Of a DNA stretch of 64,000 bases, positions 1 to 6,567 are shown in pieces. The DNA is taken from contig JAILPZ010000009.1 of assembly GCA_024699225.1 (NCBI GenBank), positions 1-64,000 on the forward strand, read 5' to 3'. Below the pieces are notes generated by a model that had not been told where the DNA came from, searched no databases, and was given only the letters and a program-made list of their open reading frames with translations. The translations under genes and the position numbers were made by a program. Position 1 is the first letter of the stretch. Each line of letters opens with the position of its first letter. This DNA comes from Sphaerochaetaceae bacterium (GTDB lineage: Bacteria > Spirochaetota > Spirochaetia > Sphaerochaetales > Sphaerochaetaceae).

Positions 1-48
1 CAACCCCATAATCATCAAGATCAGAGATATTAGCTCAAAATCAGTCAT
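1..48 (-). CDS. holin-like small hydrophobic peptide, copy 1 (partial)
   Basis: Only the first 16 codons are inside the window; the gene runs off the left edge. The peptide begins MTDFELISL and is hydrophobic afterwards. It closely matches the N-terminus of the complete copy at 270-344. An almost perfect Shine-Dalgarno (AGGAGGTGA) lies 5-6 nt before the ATG, and the start context is shared with copy 2. The short acidic head MTDFE followed by one membrane helix resembles the putative holin-like toxin peptides (Hol_Tox type) known mainly from Firmicutes. The family assignment is by resemblance, not by search. Confidence 0.55.
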   Translation of the reverse strand, partial: MTDFELISLILMIMGL

Positions 49-164
49 ATAGTTCACCTCCTTTCCTGCATAGGATTTGAGGCAAACACCCCACTACAGG
101 AAGTAATGAGGCTCAAACCGCCTACCGTTTACTGGCCGGACATATAAATAGTAAACTTGCTTAA

Positions 165-192
165 TTGATATTTTCAGATGCTTTGTTATAAT
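165..192 (+). promoter_or_regulatory. sigma70-like promoter for antisense RNA
   Basis: TTGATA (165-170) and a perfect TATAAT (187-192) are separated by 16 bp. No open reading frame follows on this strand. A rho-independent terminator lies about 80 nt downstream, so the promoter most likely drives a short untranslated RNA running toward the 3' end of the small peptide gene at 270-344. Confidence 0.6.
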
Positions 193-198
193 AAAGAT

Positions 199-280
199 AG
201 AGTCCAGCCAGGATAAGCGGCTGAGCCTCTAAGATGTTTTAATAAACTGCCTTATTGCTCAAGGCAGTTTTATTTTTTTC
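199..280 (+). ncRNA. candidate antisense RNA (antitoxin) convergent with holin-like peptide copy 2
   Basis: The predicted transcript starts about 7 nt after the -10 box and ends in the T-run after the 244-270 hairpin, giving roughly 80 nt. Its terminator hairpin covers the stop codon and 3' end of the peptide gene on the other strand, so the two RNAs would be complementary over their 3' ends. This is the arrangement of type I toxin-antitoxin pairs such as TxpA/RatA. A second small inverted repeat (AGCC..GGCT) lies in its 5' half. Antitoxin function is inference. Confidence 0.45.
244..279 (+). terminator. rho-independent terminator of the antisense RNA
   Basis: A perfect 10-bp stem, AAACTGCCTT (244-253) with AAGGCAGTTT (261-270), has a 7-nt loop and is followed by T-rich sequence to 279. 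On the minus strand the same stem is followed by a weaker T/A run and could also end the peptide mRNA. Confidence 0.75.
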
Positions 281-344
281 TGAGAGCTTTCAGCAACAGT
301 CCCATGACTATAAAGGCAAGAGAAAGTATTTCGAAATCAGTCAT
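270..344 (-). CDS. holin-like small hydrophobic peptide, copy 2
   Basis: This is a complete 24-residue peptide: it starts MTDFEILSL, has one hydrophobic helix of about 14 residues, and ends in a basic tail (KALRKK). A strong Shine-Dalgarno (GAGGTGA) lies 5-6 nt before the ATG. It is paralogous to copy 1 at the window edge; the first five residues are identical and the leader is nearly so. The stop codon lies inside the terminator of a convergent RNA. The size, topology and antisense arrangement suggest a type I membrane-acting toxin of the Hol_Tox kind. Function is inferred only from this pattern. It is too short for ordinary gene finders. Confidence 0.6.
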   Translation of the reverse strand: MTDFEILSLAFIVMGLLLKALRKK

Positions 345-450
345 AAAGTTCACCTCATTATAGGAGGCTTAAACTATGTATCTGTTATGTTTGATTGTCG
401 GTTTTTAGGTTAAAAGATTCTGATTTCCGAAGAAAAATGTCGGATTAGGC

Positions 451-481
451 AAAAATAAAAGCCCATTTCCTACACTGGCTT
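451..481 (-). terminator. weak terminator after ABC permease
   Basis: Read on the minus strand, AAGCC and GGCTT form a short stem with a long loop, followed by TTATTTTT. It lies just after the stop of the permease at 492. The stem is only 5 bp, so the call is tentative. Confidence 0.35.
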
Positions 482-491
482 GAGAGGCGGT

Positions 492-1244
492 TTATTTTTG
501 TCTTGAAATCTTGCCCAGGAGAACCGGGACTTCGCTTACGAGCAGAACCAGGGCAATCATGATTAAGGCATAGGCGTAAATATCCTGGTACTCGTTGAAG
601 TAGCTGCTGCTGTGGATGGCCTTGCCAAGTGAGTTTTTAGTCTGAACAAGATATTCGGTTGAGACTACGAGCTTCATGCCCATACCTACTGCGCTTATGT
701 AGGCCTGCTTAAGATATCCTGCCATAAGAGGAAGGTGGACGGTTCTTAAGATTCTGAAGCTGAAATTTCCCTCCATCCTGTACACGTCAAGAAGGTCCTT
801 ATCAAGGCTCAGATAGCCTTCACAGGTGGCCTCGCTGATAAGGGGAATGAGAAAAAGAGAAGTTGCTATCACAGGCACTCTCTCATAGTCTGTTAAGACC
901 ATGATTATCACCACCATTATTACCATGGGAATGGAGCGAAGAAGAATCTTAAGAGGCCTGATTAGAGCCCTGAAAAACGGGCTTCTGCCCTCAAGAACAC
1001 CAAAGGTGATGCCGAGAGCAGAAGAAATTAAAAGTGAGAATAAAAGGTCTTTGAGAGTTACCAGAATCTTTGCATAGGTCTCTTCCTTCTTAAGAAGATT
1101 TACAAAGGCCTTGAGTATTTCTATAACATTCGGGAAGACAAGAGTGTCCCCCTTAAGCCATCCGGCTGCCTGAATCAGACAGCCTATGAGGATGATTCCG
1201 AGAAAAGATACAAGTGCGTTATCCTGTCGCTTATTTTGTGCCAT
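492..1244 (-). CDS. ABC transporter permease, NitT/TauT type
   Basis: This 250-residue integral membrane protein has about six hydrophobic segments and the binding-protein-dependent transport (BPD_transp_1) pattern. The EAA-like loop is near residue 165 (EATCEGYLSLDKDLLDVYRMEG). It resembles SsuC/TauC/ThiX-type permeases. I chose the ATG at 1244 (MAQNKRQ); a longer in-frame extension runs into the coding end of the upstream binding protein. The start overlaps that gene's stop by 14 nt, indicating translational coupling. No ATP-binding subunit is encoded next to it, so it must borrow an ATPase. The substrate is unknown. Confidence 0.8.
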   Translation of the reverse strand: MAQNKRQDNALVSFLGIILIGCLIQAAGWLKGDTLVFPNVIEILKAFVNLLKKEETYAKILVTLKDLLFSLLISSALGITFGVLEGRSPFFRALIRPLKILLRSIPMVIMVVIIMVLTDYERVPVIATSLFLIPLISEATCEGYLSLDKDLLDVYRMEGNFSFRILRTVHLPLMAGYLKQAYISAVGMGMKLVVSTEYLVQTKNSLGKAIHSSSYFNEYQDIYAYALIMIALVLLVSEVPVLLGKISRQK

Positions 1245-2154
1245 AGTAGAAATCATCAGCCGGGACGGAGCCGCCAAACTGTTTAAGATCAATATTTGCA
1301 GTACTTTCAAGGCTATCTTTTGCCTGTAAAGCTGCCACATAGTTAATACTGCAGTTGGGTATGGCGCTTAAAGCAACCTTAAGGGAAGGAAGAATCTCAA
1401 GCTCCACAGCAGCATTGGCCACAGTCTCTAAGTCTGTTGTGCACTTATCGCAGGAGGCTTTAGCTACTTCAAGGTAGGCATCAACTGTCTCAGGACTGTT
1501 TTCTGCCAGTGATGCTTTAACAAAAAGCCCTGCCTGAGTGAAACCCGTGCTTTCCATAGCCTCATTAACAGAATAGCCTGTGACATTACTGTTCTTTACG
1601 CTTGCTGCTGTAAGAGCCGGCTCTGCTGTAAGAACTATTGCAGAAGGATCAGAGAGCAAAAGCTGCTGTGTATTTGCAGCTGAAGCCAGGTAGGAAACAC
1701 TGGCAGGGGTTATTCCGTTTTTCTTAAGGGCATAAAGGGCTATGGAAGAGTTGATGGTGTTCTCGCCAAACATGGTTATGTCGGCTCCGTCAATATCAGA
1801 TAAAGTGAAGTTTTCCTTCTGGGAAGCAAAGAAAAGGTTGCCCCAGGAGATAACGGCAGCGAGTTTGTAGGTGGACTTACCCATCTTGTAGAGCTTGGCT
1901 CCTGCATTTATGGGGGCTACTATGAAATCAGATGTACCGTTGGCAAATTCAGCTGTAACTGTTTCAGCTGCTATGAATGTGTAGAGTTCAGGATTCTCAG
2001 CTGCAGCAACAGCCAGACCTATTGCAGGTGCACCACTGGGAGCTGCAATTTTTAAAGATGATAAATCAACATCTGATTTTGCCTCCTTCTTGCCCCCTGC
2101 AAAAACACAGAAAGAGATAAGAAGAACAAGTAGTACAGTTAGTAATTTTTTCAT
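1231..2154 (-). CDS. ABC transporter substrate-binding lipoprotein (NMT1/TauA-like)
   Basis: This 307-residue protein has a signal peptide (MKKLLTVLL...) with Cys near residue 14, followed by FAGGKKE, typical of spirochaetal lipoproteins. The body (SLKIAAPSGAPAIGLAVA, then an alternating alpha/beta fold) fits the NMT1/TauA-like periplasmic binding proteins, whose ligands range from sulfonates to thiamine precursors. The ATG at 2154 is preceded by GAAGGA at good spacing. It is the first gene of a two-gene operon with the permease at 492-1244. Its leader holds a nested hairpin (2166-2201). The ligand cannot be read from sequence. Confidence 0.75.
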   Translation of the reverse strand: MKKLLTVLLVLLISFCVFAGGKKEAKSDVDLSSLKIAAPSGAPAIGLAVAAAENPELYTFIAAETVTAEFANGTSDFIVAPINAGAKLYKMGKSTYKLAAVISWGNLFFASQKENFTLSDIDGADITMFGENTINSSIALYALKKNGITPASVSYLASAANTQQLLLSDPSAIVLTAEPALTAASVKNSNVTGYSVNEAMESTGFTQAGLFVKASLAENSPETVDAYLEVAKASCDKCTTDLETVANAAVELEILPSLKVALSAIPNCSINYVAALQAKDSLESTANIDLKQFGGSVPADDFYYGTK

Positions 2155-2165
2155 ATATATTCCTT

Positions 2166-2201
2166 CGGATTTCAAGTTAGTTTGGGCTAACCTGTCATCC
2201 G
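2166..2201 (-). promoter_or_regulatory. nested leader hairpin upstream of ABC binding protein
   Basis: On the minus strand, CGGAT pairs with ATCCG and, inside it, GTTAG pairs with CTAAC around a 6-nt loop, separated by GACA/TTGAA internal loops. The outer stem ends within a few bases of the Shine-Dalgarno, so it could affect translation. It does not match a riboswitch class I can recognise and lacks thi-box motifs. Confidence 0.4.
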
Positions 2202-2311
2202 GCCCCATATTAGTCCAAGATTCGGGAAATTAAAAGACCCCCTGCTATTCTAATAAAAATCATACCTGTTATCCACTGTTTAACTGTTTCAGGCCATGTT
2301 AATATTTTCGT

Positions 2312-2854
2312 ATGAACAGAAACCTTTCGTACACACATTTTATCGGAGTACTGCCACCTGAGGATATCTCTCTGATTCTGCAGGACTGCAGAACATACAT
2401 GAACAGAACCTACGGCTGCAAGTCCGGACACAGGACTCCTCTTCACGTAACACTCATACCGCCTTTTGTATTCGATTCGACAGAAGATCTTATATCTGTT
2501 CTTAATACGATTTATTTCAAAGAGTTTACTGCACGAATTGATAATTTCAGATGCTTTGGAGAGAGAACCATATATGCCCGCGTTATTGAGGATAAAAAGT
2601 GGCTTTTTCTGAGAGATCAGGTTTTTGATGCTGTTTGTGCAGCCTTCCCTTCTGTTCTTAAAAAAGACAACAGACCCTTCAGACCACATATAACAGTTGC
2701 CAACCGTGACATTCCACAGGGCTGTCTTTGCAAAGCTTTGGGCAAGCTTGAGAATGTAAGCCTTAAAGAGAGTTTCAGTGTAAACAACATAACGCTGTTT
2801 GAGTTCAAAGAAGGGAGATGGACTGCGGTTTTCTCAAAGTCATCTCTTAATTAA
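2312..2854 (+). CDS. 2H phosphoesterase / 2'-5' RNA ligase family protein
   Basis: This 180-residue protein has both signature tetrapeptides of the 2H phosphoesterase (LigT) superfamily: HVTL near residue 46 (within LHVTLIPPF) and HITV near residue 126. Family members open 2',3'-cyclic phosphates or join 2'-5' RNA ends; the cellular substrate is unknown. There is no Shine-Dalgarno. A TAATAT box (2300-2305) ends 6 nt before the ATG, so the mRNA may be leaderless. The 3' end overlaps the convergent glycerate kinase gene by 15 nt. Confidence 0.8.
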   Translation: MNRNLSYTHFIGVLPPEDISLILQDCRTYMNRTYGCKSGHRTPLHVTLIPPFVFDSTEDLISVLNTIYFKEFTARIDNFRCFGERTIYARVIEDKKWLFLRDQVFDAVCAAFPSVLKKDNRPFRPHITVANRDIPQGCLCKALGKLENVSLKESFSVNNITLFEFKEGRWTAVFSKSSLN

Positions 2855-4075
2855 GAGAACTGTAAGGTCGTTTACGTTTGTACCTGTTGCACCGGTAAAG
2901 ATAAGACCGCCACACTCCCTGAGGGCATGATAGGCATCATTATCGGCCAGAACGTTCTTAACAAGAATTCCCTTGTTTCTAAGCTTTTCTTCGGTTTCCT
3001 GGTCGCAGTAGCCGCCGGCTGCATCTGTCGGACCGTCCGTACCGTCTGAACCTACGGAAAAAACACAGCTGTCCCTGCACATTGAAAGACCCTCTGAAGC
3101 AGAAAGAGCTATCTCCTGGTTTCTTCCTCCAAGACCCTTTCCGGTTAGATGGACAACAGTCTCACCTCCGGCAACAAAGGCCAGAGATTTCTTTGTGTCC
3201 TGGTGGTCTCTTGCAATTGAGGCTAAAAATGATCCGGCGTCCCTGGCTTCGCATTCCAGGCAGGCAGAAAGGAAGACTGGCTCATAGCCAAGATCTTCTG
3301 CTGTTTTCATGGCAGTTTTACAAAGCTGTTTGACGCTTCCTGTTACATAGGTTGTAACATTTTCCAGTTTCTTTGGAGTTTCCTTTGCCATAAGAAGTGA
3401 GGCTTCTTTTGAAAGACTAATGTTGTAGTGAGAGATAATTGAAGCTGCCTGCTCACATGTAGAAGAATCCGGATAAGCCGGACCTGAAGCTATCATGTCC
3501 AGAGGGTCTCCGATTATGTCGGAAAGAATTATTGAATAAACATGGGCCGGGAGACATGAAAATGCAAACTTTCCTCCCTTTACGGATGAAAGACGCTTTC
3601 TTACCGTATTCATCTCAACAATGGAAGCTCCGCTTGCAAGAAGCTGTTTATTTATACTCTGAATTTCTTCCTCAGAAACCAGAGGCTTTTCAAAAAGAGC
3701 TGATCCGCCGCCAGAAAGCAGAAAGAGAACATTATCTTCCTTTTTAAGGTTCTTAACACATTCAAGAGCCCTTTCTGTAGCTTTAAAACTATTTGCATCT
3801 GATACAGGATGTCCTGCTTCAAAAATTTCAAGATTTCCTATCTGTCCCTTGCTGTGATCATACTTTGTAACCACCACACCGCTGTCTATGCGCTCCGAAA
3901 GAGCATCCCATGCTGCCTTAGCCATCTGCCAGGCTGCCTTTCCTGCAGCAACAAGTATTACTCTGCCCTGAGAGAACTGTATTTTACCCAGTGCTTCCTT
4001 TACAGCTGAATCCGGCAAAGCCGCCTTGATTGCTGCACTGATAATCTTATCCGCATCCTGTCTTAAACTATGCAT
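2840..4075 (-). CDS. glycerate 2-kinase (MOFRL family)
   Basis: This 411-residue protein has the two-part architecture of the GckA/TtuD family. The N-terminal DUF4147 domain contains LFLLSGGGSALFEKP near residue 118, and the C-terminal MOFRL domain contains SVGSDGTDGPTDAAGG near residue 340. The family phosphorylates D-glycerate to 2-phosphoglycerate; older records call it hydroxypyruvate reductase. It is divergent from the LacI regulator at 4310 and shares a 234-bp intergenic region carrying repeated TTTAGT elements. It may therefore belong to the same regulon as the downstream importer. A TATAAT-like -10 lies at 4105-4110. Confidence 0.85.
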   Translation of the reverse strand: MHSLRQDADKIISAAIKAALPDSAVKEALGKIQFSQGRVILVAAGKAAWQMAKAAWDALSERIDSGVVVTKYDHSKGQIGNLEIFEAGHPVSDANSFKATERALECVKNLKKEDNVLFLLSGGGSALFEKPLVSEEEIQSINKQLLASGASIVEMNTVRKRLSSVKGGKFAFSCLPAHVYSIILSDIIGDPLDMIASGPAYPDSSTCEQAASIISHYNISLSKEASLLMAKETPKKLENVTTYVTGSVKQLCKTAMKTAEDLGYEPVFLSACLECEARDAGSFLASIARDHQDTKKSLAFVAGGETVVHLTGKGLGGRNQEIALSASEGLSMCRDSCVFSVGSDGTDGPTDAAGGYCDQETEEKLRNKGILVKNVLADNDAYHALRECGGLIFTGATGTNVNDLTVLLIKR

Positions 4076-4212
4076 ATTAACCCCAAAAAAACATAGCTGT
4101 GAAAATTATATCCGCTTTTTGTCTGTTTTGACATACTGCAGACTGTCAGCAGTAAGCGGCAACTAACTTCTTTTATAACAGGAATTTAAGAATTTTCAGA
4201 AATTTTAAAATT

Positions 4213-4297
4213 TTTAGTAAATTTTAGTAGCAATAGTATTGCAACAGGCATAGTATGACACCAACTAAAACGATTTAGTAATTATTTCGGTTTTAGT
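4213..4297 (+). promoter_or_regulatory. LacI-type operator cluster
   Basis: A near-palindrome at 4264-4279 (ACTAAAACGATTTAGT, one symmetric mismatch) has the central CG typical of LacI-family operators. Further TTTAGT half-sites lie at 4213-4218, 4223-4228 and 4292-4297. A separate perfect palindrome, GCAATA-G-TATTGC, lies at 4230-4242. The cluster sits directly before the LacI gene at 4310, so autoregulation is likely. Confidence 0.6.
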
Positions 4298-4309
4298 AAG
4301 GAAGCTGTC

Positions 4310-5317
4310 ATGGAGCATGTAACAATCAAGAATATTGCAGCCGCAATGGGTCTTTCTATTTCTGCTGTCTCCAAGGCTCTCAACAACTATCCGGATATCA
4401 ATGAATACACCAAAGAAGCCGTTGTAAAAAAGGCCCTTGAAATGGGCTACTCCCCTAACATGATTGCCAGGAATCTGGTTAAAAGCACATCAACTTCAAT
4501 TGGTATAGTCGTCAGAGATACTTCAACCATTTACGGTGAACTTCTTAAGCCTCTCAGTGAAGCTGCATTAAAGAGAAACCTTACAATTGTCATGGGCGAC
4601 TCAAACAGAAGCAAGGAGAGGGAGATTAACCATGTAAAATCCATGGTTGCTTCAAGAGTCATGGGGTTAATTATTGCTCCGGTAGATTCAGATGTAGAGG
4701 AAATAGAAAACCTCGTTGGTTCCCGCTTCCCTATTGTTTATCTTGGCGGCCATGTTGTTAAGAAAGACAAGAACCAGGTTATGGTAGATGCAGGCTATGG
4801 AGTAAAGCTTGCAATAGATTACCTGCATGAACTGGGACATAAGAAAATTGCCCTTGTCTCTGATGCAAAAATAACAGAATCCACAAAGATCAAGACAGGC
4901 TCATTTGAAGATGAAATGAAAAAATTCGGCATGGTCCCAAAGATTTTCACTGACAGAATAAATGACGGAGACCTTGTAGCTGCCGGATACAGACAGGTTG
5001 AAGAAATACTTGAAAAAGCACCCGACACCACTGCCATTTTTGCAGTTAAGGACATGCTTGCGGCAGGAGTCATGCAGGCCCTGAAAGAAAAAAATATTTC
5101 CGTGCCCGAGGATATGTCTGTAATTGGTTACGACGGAGCAGATGTTTCGTCCTACCCCATGATTAACCTGACAACAATTGCCTCTCCCAAAAAGGAGATA
5201 GCAGACCTTCTGGTAGAGATAATTCTTTCTCAGTCAGAAGAGAAGAACACCTACATCCCAAAGCATTTTTACCTTAAGCCAAGGCTTGTAGAAAGAAACA
5301 GCTGTAAAAGGATTTAA
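4310..5317 (+). CDS. LacI family transcriptional regulator
   Basis: This 335-residue protein has the N-terminal LacI helix-turn-helix (VTIKNIAAAMGLSISAVSKALN at residues 4-25) with the hinge helix ending near residue 60. A periplasmic-binding-like effector domain follows (GIVVRDTSTIYGELLKPL and onward; CPEDMSVIGYDG-type motif as VPEDMSVIGYDG near residue 265). It has a good Shine-Dalgarno (AAGGAAG). It leads an operon with an ABC importer and an isomerase, 30 nt before the importer gene, so it is probably a local repressor responding to the imported sugar or sugar phosphate. The operator candidates lie just upstream. Confidence 0.92.
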   Translation: MEHVTIKNIAAAMGLSISAVSKALNNYPDINEYTKEAVVKKALEMGYSPNMIARNLVKSTSTSIGIVVRDTSTIYGELLKPLSEAALKRNLTIVMGDSNRSKEREINHVKSMVASRVMGLIIAPVDSDVEEIENLVGSRFPIVYLGGHVVKKDKNQVMVDAGYGVKLAIDYLHELGHKKIALVSDAKITESTKIKTGSFEDEMKKFGMVPKIFTDRINDGDLVAAGYRQVEEILEKAPDTTAIFAVKDMLAAGVMQALKEKNISVPEDMSVIGYDGADVSSYPMINLTTIASPKKEIADLLVEIILSQSEEKNTYIPKHFYLKPRLVERNSCKRI

Positions 5318-5346
5318 TCCTTGATACATAAATGGAGGATGTAATT

Positions 5347-6513
5347 ATGAAAAAATTACTTGCTTTAGTACTGGTTGCAGGAATTATGCTTTCCTGCTTT
5401 GCCGGAGGATCATCGGAATCCGGAAAATCAGATGCTGTACAGGCAGCCATCAAAGCTGCAGAAAAAATGTCCTGGGATGAACTTCTTCAGAAAGCCAAGG
5501 AAGAGATTGGAGATAACGAGCTTGTTATTTACGGAACAACATCTCGTGTCGAAGAAAGCTCCTTCACTGAAGCAACAGGCATAAAAATCAGAACAGAACA
5601 GCCGGATGATACTCAGATTTATGAGAAAATGCAGGCAGAGGTCGGTAACGGAATTTATGGAGCAGACGTCTATGTAACAACAGACAGCTTCAACCTCGTA
5701 AATCTTGCCTTTGCAAACAACTGGGCCAAAAACTATGTTCCTGCAGATTACAAAGATCAGATTGCTGACGCTGATGAGAACCCGCTCGTAGCCCTGTATT
5801 ATGGAAGACTTTTCATCTACAACAACGGTGGAACAGAAAAGAACTACATTAAGAACATATGGCAGGTTACAGAGCCCGAATTCAAGGGAATTGAAATGAA
5901 GAGCCCGCTTCTTGAGAAGTGCTCCATGAACTTCCTTATCACACTTACAAGCCCTCAGTGGCAGGAAAAGCTCGCGGCAGCCTATAAGAGCTACTACGGA
6001 AAAGACTGGGTCAATGACGGAACATATCCAAGCATTTCCTACGAGTGGATTCACAAGTTCATCCAGAACTGCTCATTTATCAATAAGGACAGCACAATTG
6101 CAAAGGATATTGCCAAGGGTGCTAAGGGAGCAACAGGATTCTTCGTATTCTCAAAGTTCCGCTCAGTAGACTACTCTCAGCTCACAGTAGCAGCAAACGA
6201 GGGTGTTGAAGGCTTTGCCGGAATGCTCTACCCGATTTACAGCGTTGTAGCAGGAAATGCAAAATATCCTTATGCAGCATGTCTTTACATTAACTATCTT
6301 CTCAGCGAGAACGGCTTCATGAAGATCTTTGGAAAGGACATGGGTGCATATTCTGCAAACACTTCTATTTCCATCAGCGAAAACGCCAAATCCGCAGGAG
6401 ACCAGGAGATAGCTTTCTGGCTTGAGAACTGTGTAACAGAAGACAGCGCATATATCTCAACTGTCTATGCTCAGGCTTATACAAAGATTGCTGCCTGGTG
6501 TGCAGGAAAATAA
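5347..6513 (+). CDS. ABC transporter substrate-binding lipoprotein (AfuA/FbpA-like)
   Basis: This 388-residue lipoprotein has signal peptide MKKLLALVLVAG and lipobox LSC, followed by FAGGSSES. The mature part (ELVIYGTTSRVEESSFTEATGIKI, then DVYVTTDSF) has the fold of family 1/ferric-type binding proteins. That class also includes AfuA, which binds hexose phosphates rather than iron. I chose the ATG at 5347 because GGAGGA lies 7 nt before it; the in-frame ATG at 5332 overlaps the ribosome-binding site. It is followed by a perfect hairpin (6525-6550) and then the permease. The LacI and isomerase neighbours favour a carbohydrate ligand over iron. Confidence 0.85.
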   Translation: MKKLLALVLVAGIMLSCFAGGSSESGKSDAVQAAIKAAEKMSWDELLQKAKEEIGDNELVIYGTTSRVEESSFTEATGIKIRTEQPDDTQIYEKMQAEVGNGIYGADVYVTTDSFNLVNLAFANNWAKNYVPADYKDQIADADENPLVALYYGRLFIYNNGGTEKNYIKNIWQVTEPEFKGIEMKSPLLEKCSMNFLITLTSPQWQEKLAAAYKSYYGKDWVNDGTYPSISYEWIHKFIQNCSFINKDSTIAKDIAKGAKGATGFFVFSKFRSVDYSQLTVAANEGVEGFAGMLYPIYSVVAGNAKYPYAACLYINYLLSENGFMKIFGKDMGAYSANTSISISENAKSAGDQEIAFWLENCVTEDSAYISTVYAQAYTKIAAWCAGK

Positions 6514-6524
6514 AAAACTTTGCT

Positions 6525-6550
6525 CAGGTACCGGTGTATGCCGGTACCTG
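6525..6550 (+). repeat. intercistronic perfect hairpin between binding protein and permease
   Basis: CAGGTACCGG (6525-6534) and CCGGTACCTG (6541-6550) form a perfect 10-bp stem with a 6-nt loop and no following T-run. This fits an mRNA-stabilising or attenuating element that keeps binding-protein mRNA in excess of permease mRNA. Confidence 0.7.
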
Positions 6551-6567
6551 CCATTTAAGGTAACCGT

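Noticed and set aside
345-480. TATAAT at 357-362 (minus strand) as promoter of the small peptide
   Set aside because: It would start RNA within or after the Shine-Dalgarno and has no -35 match; the real promoter is probably further upstream.
2155-2230. Second TPP riboswitch before the NitT/TauT-type binding protein
   Set aside because: The leader lacks CTGAGA, GAACCTGAT and GGATAATACC blocks; only an unrelated hairpin is present.
5428-6054. 208-codon open frame on the minus strand
   Set aside because: It lies wholly inside the clear ABC binding-protein gene on the plus strand, has no Shine-Dalgarno and shows no protein-like domain; it is a shadow.
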